NCBI GenBank assembly: GCA_905183005.1
Contig: CAJJDO010000007.1
Span: forward strand, 737,736-801,735
DNA length: 64,000 nucleotides
Direction: 5' to 3'
DNA from: Paramecium pentaurelia
Taxonomy: Eukaryota; Ciliophora; Oligohymenophorea; Peniculida; Parameciidae
Numbering within the stretch: position 1 is the stretch's first letter; each line of letters starts with the position of its first letter. Shown one piece after another: positions 10,352 through 21,443 of this stretch. A program made the position numbers and the translations under genes. Under the pieces are notes generated by a model, which worked only from the letters and a program-made list of their open reading frames with translations, did no database searches and was not told the DNA's origin.

Positions 10352-12361
10352 ATGGAAGAACCTAAAGGGATTGTTCGTCATATATAGACATTGCAAGATC
10401 CACAATTATCTAGATCATATAGAGGACATGAAAAAACATATTGTCTATCATTTGATCCATAAATGAGATAATTAGCATCTGGAGGAAATGATTCAATAAT
10501 ATATGTCTATAGTTTCAAACCATAAGGAAGACCATTTAAATTTAATGGTCATAAAGGAGCAGTTTACAGTGTTTAATTTTCACCTGATGGTTAAATAATT
10601 GCAAGTGGTGGAGAAGACAGGACAATTCGTTTATGGAAGAATTCTGTGTAATTTGATATTAATATGAATTTAATAGTTTAGGAAAGTGTACAGCAATTAA
10701 AGGACATATTGGTAGTGTTAGATCATTATCATTTTCTTAAGATAGCAGTATGATAGTATCATCATCAGATGATAAAACAATTAAGGGATGGAATGTATTA
10801 AAGAATAATTTTATGTTCTCATTGGCAGGACATACTAATTGGGTTAGATAAGCTAAATTATCTCCAGATTCTAGATTAGTAGTTTCTGGTTCAGATGATT
10901 CAACAGTTCGTTTATGGGATGTTAATTTATCAAAAGAATTATAGAAATTCAAATGTGAAGATTCAATATATTCAATTGATTGGATTAGTGATGGAACTAC
11001 TATATGTGCAGGTTAAATGGATGGAAAAATTAAATTATGGGATGCTCGTTCAATGAGATTAATATAATATTATGAATGTAGTAAAAAATCAGTTAATACA
11101 ATAAATACTCATCCTAGTGGTAATTTTCTATTATCTGGTGATGATGAAAGCAATTTAAAAATATTTGATTTAAGATAAGGAAGATTAGCATGGTCATTAT
11201 ATTCCCATTCTTAACCAATTAAATAAGTATAATTTAATTATGCAGGTGATTATTTTGCTTCAGCTGGATTAGATTCAAATGTTTTAGTTTGGTAATCTAA
11301 TTTTGATGAAAATATGAAGCCTTGTAATGTTATTAATTTTGTAGATAAGAATTTATCAAATAATGATTCATAAACATTATCATCTTCAAATTAATTTAAG
11401 GTTCCTTAAACTACATTTAAAGCTAATAAATAATAAAATAAAATAAATTATGAAAACTAAACATCCTAATCTTTATTAATTAATAATCAGACTCATTAAA
11501 GTCCTTTGGCATAAATGTTATCAACCAAATTTGAAAAAATAGTATCTTAAATGGATCAAGTTACTTAATTGATTGTATCTATTGATAAGAGAATTACTTC
11601 AAATGAAGATTAAGTCAAAAAGTTATTATAAGTATTAAGATTATTTTTTAATATATTAGAATGAGAGAGTAAAATCAATTCTTGGAGTTTATGAAGAGTA
11701 ATATAAAGAACCATATTAGAAAGCAGCTGTTTGGGAGAATTATAGGAATAAGCAATAATAAAATAATAATTAATTGACTCTATAACAATAATAATAATTA
11801 TAAGATCAAGAACCTGTTTTTGGAACAGGATCATTTATGAGAGATGGAGAATTAGAAGATTTCCCAGAAGAAAGTGAATAGAAATTAAAATAAGAATATG
11901 AAGATGAAAAATACAAATTATAATAAGAACATATATTAGAAAGTGATTAAAATCAATAAACTTTTAATGTTACTAGTGAATAGAATATCTTTTAAACAGG
12001 AGCTTTAGATGGAACTTTAAGTAATCAAAATAATTATAATAATACATTTTCATTGACTTTCACTTAAAGATAAAACTTATAAGAATAATTGAATAATTTA
12101 GGAGATTGGAGAGAATAATTGGAATAAGTATAAAGGGAAGTAATGGAAAATTAATAAGATAATGATTAATTTATAAGAGAAGTTAATGAAGATGAAGAAG
12201 AATAATAGGATTAATAGGATATACAACAATAATAGGAACATTAAGGTTAATAAGTAGAAATTCAAGAGGAAGAATATCCAGTTTAAGAAGACTTTTAAGA
12301 TGAATAAGGAAATTAAGGAGAAGAGGAAATCAGATATTAAGATCAAGGAGCATAAGAATGA
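10352..12361 (+). CDS. POC1: POC1, seven-blade WD40 centriole/basal-body protein
   Basis: POC1 is a conserved centriolar and basal-body protein needed for basal-body stability in ciliates. Seven WD repeats fill residues about 15-300, for example YRGHEKTYCLSFDP, GHKGAVYSVQFSPDGQ, GHTNWVRQAKLSPDSR and SGSDDSTVRLWDV, in the order of human POC1A/B. They are followed by the diagnostic C-terminal coiled coil (LSTKFEKIVSQMDQVTQLI ... RITSNEDQVKKLLQ). Introns are 29 nt (10648-10676) and 28 nt (starting GTATTAAG near 11632); removing both leaves exactly 651 codons. The second intron joins a long Gln/Glu-rich acidic tail (about 230 residues, with GTGSFMRDGELEDFPEE) to the canonical end, giving 650 aa against roughly 400-480 in animals. 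The gene converges on a YIPF gene 59 bp downstream. Confidence 0.95.
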
Positions 12362-12420
12362 AACTAATTAATATATTTATGAATTTTTTTATTATTATTT
12401 TATTTACATATGTTGCTCCA

Positions 12421-13263
12421 TCAAAATATTGTTATAATTACAAATGTGCAATAGAATAAAAATAAGGGATAGGCTATTAACAATCTTCTATGTTGCAATC
12501 CTAAAATCTAATAGTTAATTTATAATTTACAGTATCAAAGGTTTTTGAAACACTGGCAGTAGACCATACTGCACAAACAATAGCTAATGCATATCCAAAT
12601 GATGAACTAAATTAAATTTATGATCATTTAATACTTCAGTTACAAAAACAAACTCAAAATTGTCAATAATACTATTGGTGCCAATCCATAACCCAAATAA
12701 CTCAATATTTTATAGAACTCTATCTGCTTTCCTTATTGTTAGATCATGAAATTCATTAATAAATATAGTAATAACCATCCCCATAATCCAATCCCATAAA
12801 TATAATTAAATTGTATTTTTCCTGTCTCATGAATTAAATAACTATTTACAAATATTGGCAATAGACCTAATGATGCAACAATTAGGGTGGGACCTGAGAG
12901 ATCAGGATCTTCTAAATACTCGCTATCACATTTTTAGAAAAAGAGAACACTCATAATTCTTTATTAAATGAGTAATGGCGATGTAATATCAAGGTCTAAT
13001 TTATTGTTGGGTCTATTGGAGTACCTTCTAATAATGGTATGTCATCATCAATGATATCTTGAGGATACTATTTCGATGAGTCAAACAATAAATGTTTATC
13101 TTCTTGATTTTCCACGTTGTCACCTAATTTAATGTTTTCATTTAGTTCATCATTTTCTGTAATTATCAGCAAAAGTGATACATATGTCAAAGGGATTACT
13201 CTAGTATTACTTTGGCTTCTCATCTGGATCTATTATACCAAATGGATTTTTGAGTGGCTACAT
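12421..13263 (-). CDS. YIPF/Yip1-family Golgi-ER membrane protein (YIPF5-like)
   Basis: Multi-pass membrane protein of the Yip1 domain family, which binds Rab GTPases and acts in ER-to-Golgi traffic. The N-terminal cytosolic part has PLKNPFGIIDP and, after a 29-nt intron, PLLEDLDITSPLL, matching the LLEELGI motif. Then comes the membrane domain: DLSGPTLIVASLGLLPIF, GKIQFNYIYGIGLWGWLLL, ILSYLGYGLAPIVLLTI, SSFGYALAIVCAVWSTAS and a last helix IAYPLFLFYCTFVIITIF. The order and the GKIQFxYxYGI motif are those of YIPF5/Yip1. Four introns (25, 29, 37 and 23 nt) are needed; removing them gives exactly 243 codons, so 242 aa, close to the 257 aa of human YIPF5. Confidence 0.92.
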
Positions 13264-13391
13264 TAAATTAATTAATATGATCTAAAATGGTATTGTATTG
13301 AATATTAGATAAAATAGATCTAAAGAAAAAAGTAATTATAAATTTCATCTTGCATTGATGGATAGTCGTTTTTTAATATTTTTGTTATTAA

Positions 13392-16300
13392 ATGAAAAAC
13401 TCATACTTGTTGTTGATTATGGCCATTACATTAGTATATGGCTTGGAGGAGTCTCTGACCCTTATGAGTTTAGAGTAGATGAATTCATTAGACACATCTT
13501 AATTTGACTGTTCACGTCCATAGTCTGAATTCATATAGATGGAGAATTCCTTGTCTTAATGGCAAGACTTAATGGAACATAAGGATTATATAGATCATGA
13601 TATATAAGTACTTCAAGGCATCCAGGCAAAAGTTGGCCTCAAAGCATCACATAAATAAGTGATCAAATCATTAAGTCAACTTAAATTACCAAAAACATCT
13701 ACAAAGATAGGCTTAGCTGAAGTTGAAGCACTTAAACAATAATGCGGATGTCTCAAAAATTCTGATGACAATTGTGATGCTCTTTTAAAATTGCTATCCT
13801 ATTTTATACTTTCCCTTAGAAATGTTTAATCCTAATGCTAATAACATCCAATTACTGTAATTAAAATTAAAGGAAAAATACATGATCTTTAAGTCATTAG
13901 AGCTGGATGTGGAGGTACCATAGATATCAAAGGGGATGAAGGTTGTGATACTAAAGAGTAAACAGAATCAACCACAAAACCAACAGATGTTCCTGCTACC
14001 GATCCAATCGTATAACCTACTACAGATCCAGTACCAGATGATCAAAAGGATTCAGAAGAACCTGTAGAAGAAACCATAACAGAAGAAACAGTTGATACTA
14101 CAGAAGAAGAATAGGAAGATCAATAACCCCCTGTGGCTACAGAAGAAACAACTTAACCAGAAGAAGGAGAAGTTGAAGCTGATGAAAAATAACCAGAAGA
14201 AGGATCTCCTGATGCTGAAGAAACTGAACCAGCTGTTGCAGAAGAATAAGAAGGATCACCTGAAGAAACAGAAGCTGAAGAGGGAGTTGATGCTCCAGTT
14301 GTAGAAGAGGAGGCAGATGTTTAACCTGAAGAAGAAGGAACAGACGAATAGACACAACCTGCTGAAGAAGGAGAAAGTACACAAGAAGAAGTAAATTAAC
14401 CTGAAGAAATTACAGAACCAGAAGAAGAAATTGAAATTTAAGTACCAGAGGAAGGATCTGAAGAAAATGTTCCAGAAAGTGCAGAAGAAGGATAGGCTGC
14501 CAATGAAGAAGAAGGATAACCAGAAAGTACTGAAGAAGGATAAGCTGAAACAGCTGAAGAAGGATAAGCTGAGAGTGCAGAAGAAGGATAAGATGAAAGT
14601 GCTGAAGAAGGATAGGTTGAAACAGCTGAAGAGGGTGTTGCTGAAGAAGATGAAGAAGGTGTAGTTGAAGCACCTGAAGAAACAGTCACTTCTGCTGAAG
14701 AAGAGGAGTTATAAATAGATGAACCAGCTGAAGAGGTTGATATAGAAGTACCTGCAGAAGAAGAGGCTTGTGAAGAAGAAGAATTGGACTAAGAAGAGGA
14801 ATCATTTGATGAAGAGGTTGCTGAAGAGGTTAGTGAAGAGGGTTCTGAATAAGAAGGTGGTTAAGTAGCAGAAGAATAAGAAGAAGAATAATCTGGTGGT
14901 GAATAAGAAGGAGAAGAGTAATCACAATAACCAGATGCTGAAGAGACTGAAAGTTCAGTTGGAGAACCTTTGGAATTTGAAGAAGAATAAAATGATGAAG
15001 TTCCTGCATAAGAAGAAACTACTGCAGATGAAGAAACTCCTGCAGATGAAGAAACTACAGCATTTGAAGAAACAACTGATGAGGAAGAAGGCAGTGTTGG
15101 TGATGAACCTGTTCCAGATGATTAATAAGATGAAGAGTAGGAAGTTTTACCAGAAGGATGTAGATAAGTTCCTGAGGATGTTTTAGATATCAGCTGGTTG
15201 AGTACAGAACCTATTGCAGTAAGTGATTTACCAGTTACAGAAAGTTAAATAATTGGATTATCATTCTATTTCAGATGGTTATCAAAATTCCCAGAGGCTG
15301 TTCCTGAAGGTTTGAATTAGGAAACTAAGTTCTTTGTTGCTGGTTTAGGAAATGCATTGAAATTCTATGTAGGATAAGGAGGATTCCATTTCAGTTCATT
15401 TGATGAGAATGGTTAAGAAACATACAAGAATGCTGGTCATGGTGATATTGAAGGACAATGGGTGCTAATATACTTTGGAATCTCTAACTAAAAAGTTACA
15501 GGATTTGCCTAAATTTAAGGATAAGATGTTGAGACCATCGAATTTGATGTAAATTTGACATTAGATGAATCTTATCAATTAGTTATTGGTGGACCAGATG
15601 GTGATGTTAAATCATTTAATGGTTAGATTGCTAGAGTATTTGCATTCAATGATGAATTGTACACAGAAACTAGTGAATTCACTTAATTCATTACAAATTG
15701 TTATGGAATTCCTAAAAATATTTATAGTGGTAAGAGATTAACCATTCCAATCGAGAAGGAGAGAACATTTGTATCTCCAGCTGCCTTTGATTATGATAGC
15801 ATTTTCGAAAATTAGAAGCCTATGTTACCAGATGAATATTCTGCCAGTGGTTGGTTTAAATGGGAAGCTCCAAATGACTAAAATATATGGCACTCAGGAT
15901 TTAGATGGACTACCAATAATTAAGAGACAAATCAAAACTTTAGACTTCTAGGAGATAGAGGACTTTCTTTCTTTGTTGGTGATGAGGAAAACTTATAAGG
16001 ACATGTTGCTTTTTGTACATATTCTTATAAGACTTCAAATGGGTATTTAATTTAATTATGTTAGTAAATCAAAAGTTAATGATTGTAAAATGGTTAAATA
16101 TGGAAATAAATTGACAGAATGGTTCTATGTTTACTTCGGATACAGTAGACATTTGAATAAGGCTTATGGATATATGGAATTTACACATGAGATGGCTTAA
16201 ATGGAATTCAAGGATGTTAGACATTATTATGCTAGCAAAATCTATTTCTATCTGGGATAAGATAAGTTCTATCCACCTTTCAATGGCAAGGTACAAGGAT

Positions 16301-16783
16301 TCATGTTGAATTTCTTTGATGGATCATATAGAACATCCAGTTATGATTACAGTATTATTTAATTTAAAATTTAAAATAGCTTTCGGATATTTCCCAAGAC
16401 CAGTCTATGAATATGATGATTCTAAAGAATTGATACCATCTGAACCAGTATAAAAGAAGAAGTAATTATTTTTATAAATTGTAGATGTCCAAAAGTTGTT
16501 GAAATCACTGTTGATAACGCATCTGATGTTTTATGTGCCTTGAGTAGTTATTTGTCTGCTGTTGCATAAGGACATGATCCTGCTTCAGATCCTAAGGCTG
16601 AGACCTTCTGTTTCTGTTTGGTCTATGAGGAAGGTATTTATTCTATATTTCAATTTAGAAAATGCATCTCCTGATTTGTTGATGTTGGCATAAATTTTTG
16701 GTGGAAGGATCAAATAAAAATCCTCTAATGTTAATTCCTCAATCAAGAAATTGATAAACAAATAGAATGCACTATTAAAGTGA
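13392..16783 (+). CDS. large secreted acidic repeat protein, 1,097 aa
   Basis: Starts MKNSYLLLIMAITLVYG, a typical signal peptide. A Cys-containing N-terminal domain (to about residue 195, with CGCLKNSDDNCDALLKLL and AGCGGTIDIKGDEGC) leads into a Thr/Pro linker and about 370 residues dominated by Glu. Within this lie near-decamer repeats of the form AEEGQxExx and later ADEETPADEETTA. The C-terminal half (after about residue 600) has alternating aromatic/Gly segments in two similar blocks (GLSFYFRWLSKFPEAV; SASGWFKWEAPNDQNIW) that look like a laminin-G/concanavalin-type beta sandwich, plus several Cys. Four introns (22, 28, 23, 25 nt) in the last kilobase; spliced length is exactly 1,098 codons. 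A role at the cell surface or in a secretory compartment is inferred only. Not a recognised trichocyst matrix protein. Confidence 0.8.
14440..14665 (+). repeat. tandem acidic ~10-residue repeats (AEEGQxExx)
   Basis: About seven imperfect 27-33-bp units, each built around codons for Glu-Glu-Gly-Gln, lie in the middle of the secreted protein. The reverse strand of this stretch gives spurious Leu-rich and Ser/Tyr-rich frames. Confidence 0.8.
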
Positions 16784-16877
16784 TTGTTAGAACATTCAAT
16801 ATTATTTTATTAATTAATATACTCTCATACTAAGGTGGATTTATTTTATTATTTCTATATTATTTAATTCATCCAAA

Positions 16878-18784
16878 ATGAATCTATTTAAGTCAAAGAA
16901 AAAAGAAGAACCCAAAAAGAAAGTCACTGTCACCATTGTATTTTAATAATCCTATCTTAGGAACAATTAACCATGTTATTTATGAAATCTAGAGAATACA
17001 TTAATCTTGACAAATAAAAAAAAATTAATGAAGCTATATAACAAGAAAATAAATTGTTAAGTATGCTCAAGGCTCCTTAGAGAAATAGAAAGGATGAAGA
17101 AGTTCAAATTATAAAAATTGTCAATATAATTAATACTATAGAAGCTTATGATAAGGCAATTATGTATATAAATTAATTTATTCTTTTAAGTTAAATCGCC
17201 AATATTGATCAATTTAAGAGTTAAATTGTAGCAAGTTAAGGTGACCCCAATAGAGTATTATAATTCATGCCGTAAAATGTATTTTACTACCATTAGTTAT
17301 ATTGCCAGTGTTTGTTATTATATTGAAAATACAAATGATTTAAGAGGTGCTGTTGATCTCAAATCATAATTAAATTTATACTATGGATGTGATATAGCCA
17401 ATACCTATGAAAGATCAGTTGATCCTAGTGCTAAACTATTATTTGGTATTTTAAATCTCTAATCTCCTTCTGTTTAAAAATATGCATAAGACTTTAGCAA
17501 AAAATATTAGGTACTTGATGTTCCAGGAATAAACTATTAACCATAATAATAATAATAAACTTGGATTCCTAATTAATATCCTCCATCTTAATAAGGAGGA
17601 TACCCACAATAAGGTGGATAAGGAGGGTATCCACAATAAGGTGGATAAGGAGGATATCCATAATTTGGAGGATATCCATAATTTGGAGGGTATCAATAAT
17701 AAGGAGGTTATCCATAATAAAATGGATTCCCTTAATAAGGAGGTTACCCATAATAATAAAGTGGATTTCCATAATAAGGAGGTTATTCATAATAATAAAG
17801 TGGATTTCCATAATAAGGAGGATAGTCACAATAAAGTGGATTTCCATAATAAGGAGGGTATTCATAATAATAAAGTGGATTCCCATAATAAGGAGGGTAT
17901 CCATAAAATAATGGATTTTAATAAGCACAATAACAAAATCCTTAGCAATAATAAGGTAATTTTTAATAATCGTATCATAATTAATCGTAAACCTAAACAT
18001 CATAAAATACTATTATTCCTAATACCTAATAAAACTCTAATCCATATGGATAAATATAGTAATTTAACTAACATAATATTTATTCTAATAATCCAGCTGC
18101 TTTTTAGCCTTAAATATCTTAACCTTAAATTGGAATAAATCCAAAGTAAGACTCAAATTATAATTACCCTTAGCCATAATTATAACCATCAATATATAAT
18201 ACTTAAAAAACACAAAATAATAATAATGTTCCTTAATAACAATAATTTTAATCATAATAAGAACAGGTAGATCCATTTGCAATTTTAAATCAATCAAATA
18301 ATATAAAGATGGTAGAATTACCTCCACTACCTTCATAAACAATTGTTTAACCAAATAATCCTTTGGATCAAAGTAAAATGGGAAATGGACTTGTTAGTGA
18401 ATAGTCTCCATCAAAATTATAAAATCAATAAAATTAAAGTATTTAATAATTCTTATTAAAATAGATGAAACTGGTAATTTTGGATCTAAAAATCCTTTAG
18501 GGAATAGCTAAATTTCAAAAGAAAGTATATTAATATAATAAAAAATAGGTAATTTGACAGATCCTTTGAGTGATTTGAATTAGAATATATTTGAAACAAC
18601 CACGATTGGGTAAGATATGATTCAAAGTCAACCTATTGAAATAAATGAGGGATCCTGTTATGTTAAAGTGGAAATGAATCATGATTTGAGATCTTTAGAA
18701 ATTTTACATAAATTCAGAACTGGCTTTCCATAATCTATAATTTAATCATTGGAATAATTGGAGAAGGTTGGTTTAAGTATATGA
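16878..18784 (+). CDS. IST1-like ESCRT-III-associated protein with long Q/G/Y/P-rich tail
   Basis: The N-terminal 200 or so residues are helical and match the IST1 layout: LTMLFMKSREYINLDKQKKI, then YIASVCYYIENTNDLRGAVD leading to LKSQLNLYYGCDIANTYERS, the counterpart of the IST1 segment ending in ...YGKEF, and finally SAKLLFGILNLQSPSVQKYA. IST1 binds Vps4 and CHMP1 and controls ESCRT-III disassembly in multivesicular-body sorting and abscission. After this comes roughly 250 residues of GGYPQQ / SGFPQQ repeats and more Gln/Asn-rich sequence, then a folded-looking tail (VDPFAILNQSNN ... HDLRSLEILHKF). Introns of 23, 25 and 26 nt; spliced length is exactly 611 codons. The IST1 call rests on the order of weakly conserved motifs; the tail has no recognised domain. 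Confidence 0.65.
17583..17935 (+). repeat. tandem GGYPQQ/SGFPQQ-type repeats
   Basis: Units of about 18-33 bp, using TAA as the Gln codon, encode alternating Gly-Gly-Tyr-Pro-Gln-Gln and Ser-Gly-Phe-Pro-Gln-Gln. About 15 units sit inside the IST1-like gene. Such aromatic/Gln spacing is typical of prion-like or condensate-forming low-complexity tails. Confidence 0.85.
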
Positions 18785-18955
18785 GAGAATCATTCATTTA
18801 TTTCTATTAATAAGATTATTATATTATTTTTAATTTAAGAGTGAATGAAATTTTATGAGATATTTAATATTTAAATTATTAAACTAACATTAACAAGCAT
18901 TGAAAAAAAGTAATATCTGCTCCTTCTTTTCTTATATCCCTATCATATATTTACA

Positions 18956-21355
18956 ATGTGTTGATTTTTTTATTCTTAGTGAATACGTCGAATGATGAAT
19001 ATGCATGGACTTAACAACTTTAATAGGATTGTACTAATTTGTTTTTTGATTTGTTACTGTTCTATAGATCTTCCTCCAAACCAATTCTTTCCACCCTCTA
19101 TGTTACCAGAAAAAGAGAGCTAGAAGAATAACAATTGTAAATTGCACATAGGGAACCTTCCTCTGTAAATAACTGAGGAGACATTGAATCGAGTATTTTC
19201 GAAATATGGTTAAATAAAAGAAGTGAAGATAATTCGAAAAAATAGTTAAGGGGTTTAGTTTATAATTTAAATTATATAAGTAACCTTTGAAAGATTATTG
19301 CTATGGGTTTATTCTTATGTGTGATGGTGAGGGAGCATATAATGCTGTAAAGGAGTTGAAGTAAAACAGTCCTTTGGGTACCTCATGGACAGTGTCATTT
19401 AGTAAAGATAAGAATGATGTATGTTTATATTTGATAACATACTTGAAGGACTCTGCAGCTAATGGCCATTTGAAATTTGATAAGAGTAAAGATGATAAAT
19501 TAAGAAAGAAAGATAAATCAAAGGAGAGATTCAAGAAAGATAAGACAAAAAAGAAGGTTGTAATATTAATTCATAAACGAATAAGAAATCTGAATCATCT
19601 TCATCATAGGATTCTTTTCAAGCAAGATAAGATAAAAAACAAAAAAAATAAAAAAAGAGAAAGCTATCAAGTTCTTCTGAATCATCTTTATCTAAATTGC
19701 CAACCAGGAGTGCCCTAGTTAGAATAGAAAGTAAGCCAAATGATAACAATCTTTTCGATATGGTATTTTCAGGTGAGATTTAAAGTCATTCATTGTATTA
19801 ATAATAAGTATTTATATATTATCTAAAATAGCCATAATCACAATATTAAATTAAACATATTGTAAATGTAAGAGAATTATTTATATCTGGTATTCCTTAA
19901 TCTAAAACCCAATCTGATATTTAAAGAATCTTTTCTCAATATGGTATTGTAGAAAGAATAGATATAATACCAAAATAATTAGTAAATTTTGCATACGTTA
20001 AATTCAAGAAAATGGATGCTGTAAATTAGGCAATTCAAAATTAATAATATATTGCTGAATAACTTGAGAGTGCTGGATAAGTTAAAATATATTAATCAGA
20101 CCCATTTAAAAGAATTTAGGTAGTAGGTAATGCTGAAGATTGTGAAAAAGTATATATAATAAATAAAATTTAGGATGAAGATATGTTACCTGTGATGTTT
20201 ATAGGATTCCCTCCAAACCAAAATTTTACTATTGATGAGATATTCCTAAAGAAAATGGCTGAAAAATATGGTGGAAATGTAAAGGGAGTTTAATTCTTTT
20301 AACCTTAATAACCTTAATTAAGATCCTATATTCTAATAGAATTTTCATAACTTAGAGATTGTAAAAAAGCAAAAAGGAAGTTTTGCAGATATAAGATATA
20401 AATTTTAGGTGATAAGAAATGTGATATTGCAATATTATCTAATTATACAAATAATTCTCAAAATAAGAAATAAGCAATACCATATATGCCATATGCAATA
20501 GGTATTAAATACTATTTATAATAGATTATATGGCATCAAATCAATAAATTCCTATGAATCCATAAATAATATCCAGATCATTTTAACCATAAATGACTAT
20601 GATGTAACCTTATCCAACTCAATCTTAATAATAATAATAATTACAACCATCACTCTTTGGAGATTACAATTAGATACCTCTTATTTATCCTTAATAATAA
20701 TAATAATAATAAATGATGTATGTTAAAAATCAGTCTTAATTATGTTTACCTACTTAATTATCAATATAACAATAATTACGACCTCTTTAATAATAGCCAA
20801 TAAATCCTTATTATTAATAGTTAAATTCTTAAACATCAAATCAGAATTACACTTAATAACAATTTATGGATATGATCATGCCTCCAACTTAAATTATGAA
20901 AACATAAGATTTAAATAACACTTTTTGGAGTGGATACATGAATAGAGGTAAATAACATAGAGTTGGCATTGATGCTAGATTATATAGTACAGTAATAGAT
21001 GCAAAAAAAAGTAAGTTAGTTCATAATTTAGTCAACTTACCTTGTAATATTGAAATGAGTTATATATGCTCCTATCAAGATGCTTATTAAAAGGCTATAT
21101 AAGATTAATCTGCTATTCTCATATTAAGTCCTGCCTAAGAATTAGAAATTCCAAAATTTGAAGAATATATACAATATTTGAAGAGTAAAGTATACAGCAA
21201 ATTTAATTATAAAATAGTAAAAAGCTGGAGTAATTTAAACAGAAACCTTTTGCATTTATGTGATTCCTCCTGGTGTATAAGAAGCATTATAAATATGCAA
21301 TATTAACTAATAGGAAATGATAGCTATTTATTGTTATAAGGATTTAAAATTGTGA
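18956..21355 (+). CDS. Spen/FPA-like RNA-binding protein: three RRMs and a SPOC domain
   Basis: Nuclear RNA-binding adaptor of the split-ends type. RRM1 has LHIGNLPLQITEETLNRVF and, after an intron, DYCYGFILMCDGEGAYNAV. A Lys/Ser-rich linker follows (KDKSKERFKKDKTKKK; KSESSSSQDS). RRM2 has RELFISGIPQSKTQSDIQRI and LVNFAYVKFKKMDAVNQAI; RRM3 has VMFIGFPPNQNFTIDEIFLK. A Gln-rich linker leads to the SPOC domain at the C-terminus (NTFWSGYMNRGKQHRVGI; EYIQYLKSKQKAGVIQTETF; FCIYVIPPGVQEALQIC). Three RRMs plus SPOC is the order of plant FPA and animal Spen/RBM15, which connect transcripts to 3'-end processing, m6A or silencing complexes. Six introns (20-37 nt); spliced length is exactly 745 codons, including a tiny first exon ATG T. 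Confidence 0.88.
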
Positions 21356-21443
21356 GAAATTAATCATAAATATTTAAAGTATAAACACTATCAATTTCTT
21401 ATTATTATAAATTTTATTAATAAAAAATTAAACGTTAAATTTC

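Noticed and set aside
8243..10952. Three identical 71-aa minus-strand frames
   Set aside because: Antisense to WD repeats of the three POC1 copies; no independent coding evidence.
12370..12900. Plus-strand frame starting MNFFIIILFTYVAP that looks like a secreted Cys-containing protein
   Set aside because: It is antisense to the YIPF gene, whose five exons splice to exactly 243 codons with clear family motifs. The long plus frame exists only because TGA is rare.
14137..14689. Leu-rich and Ser/Tyr/Pro-rich frames on the minus strand
   Set aside because: Reverse complement of Glu-rich repeats (GAA/GAG) of the secreted protein; low-complexity shadows.
13392..16783. Calling the Glu-rich secreted protein a trichocyst matrix protein or immobilisation antigen
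   Set aside because: It is far larger than trichocyst matrix proteins and lacks the periodic cysteines of surface antigens; only the signal peptide and acidic content are shared.
17451..18138. Met/Ile-rich and His/Asn/Lys-rich frames around 17.5-18.1 kb
   Set aside because: Other-frame readings of the GGYPQQ-type repeats of the IST1-like gene.
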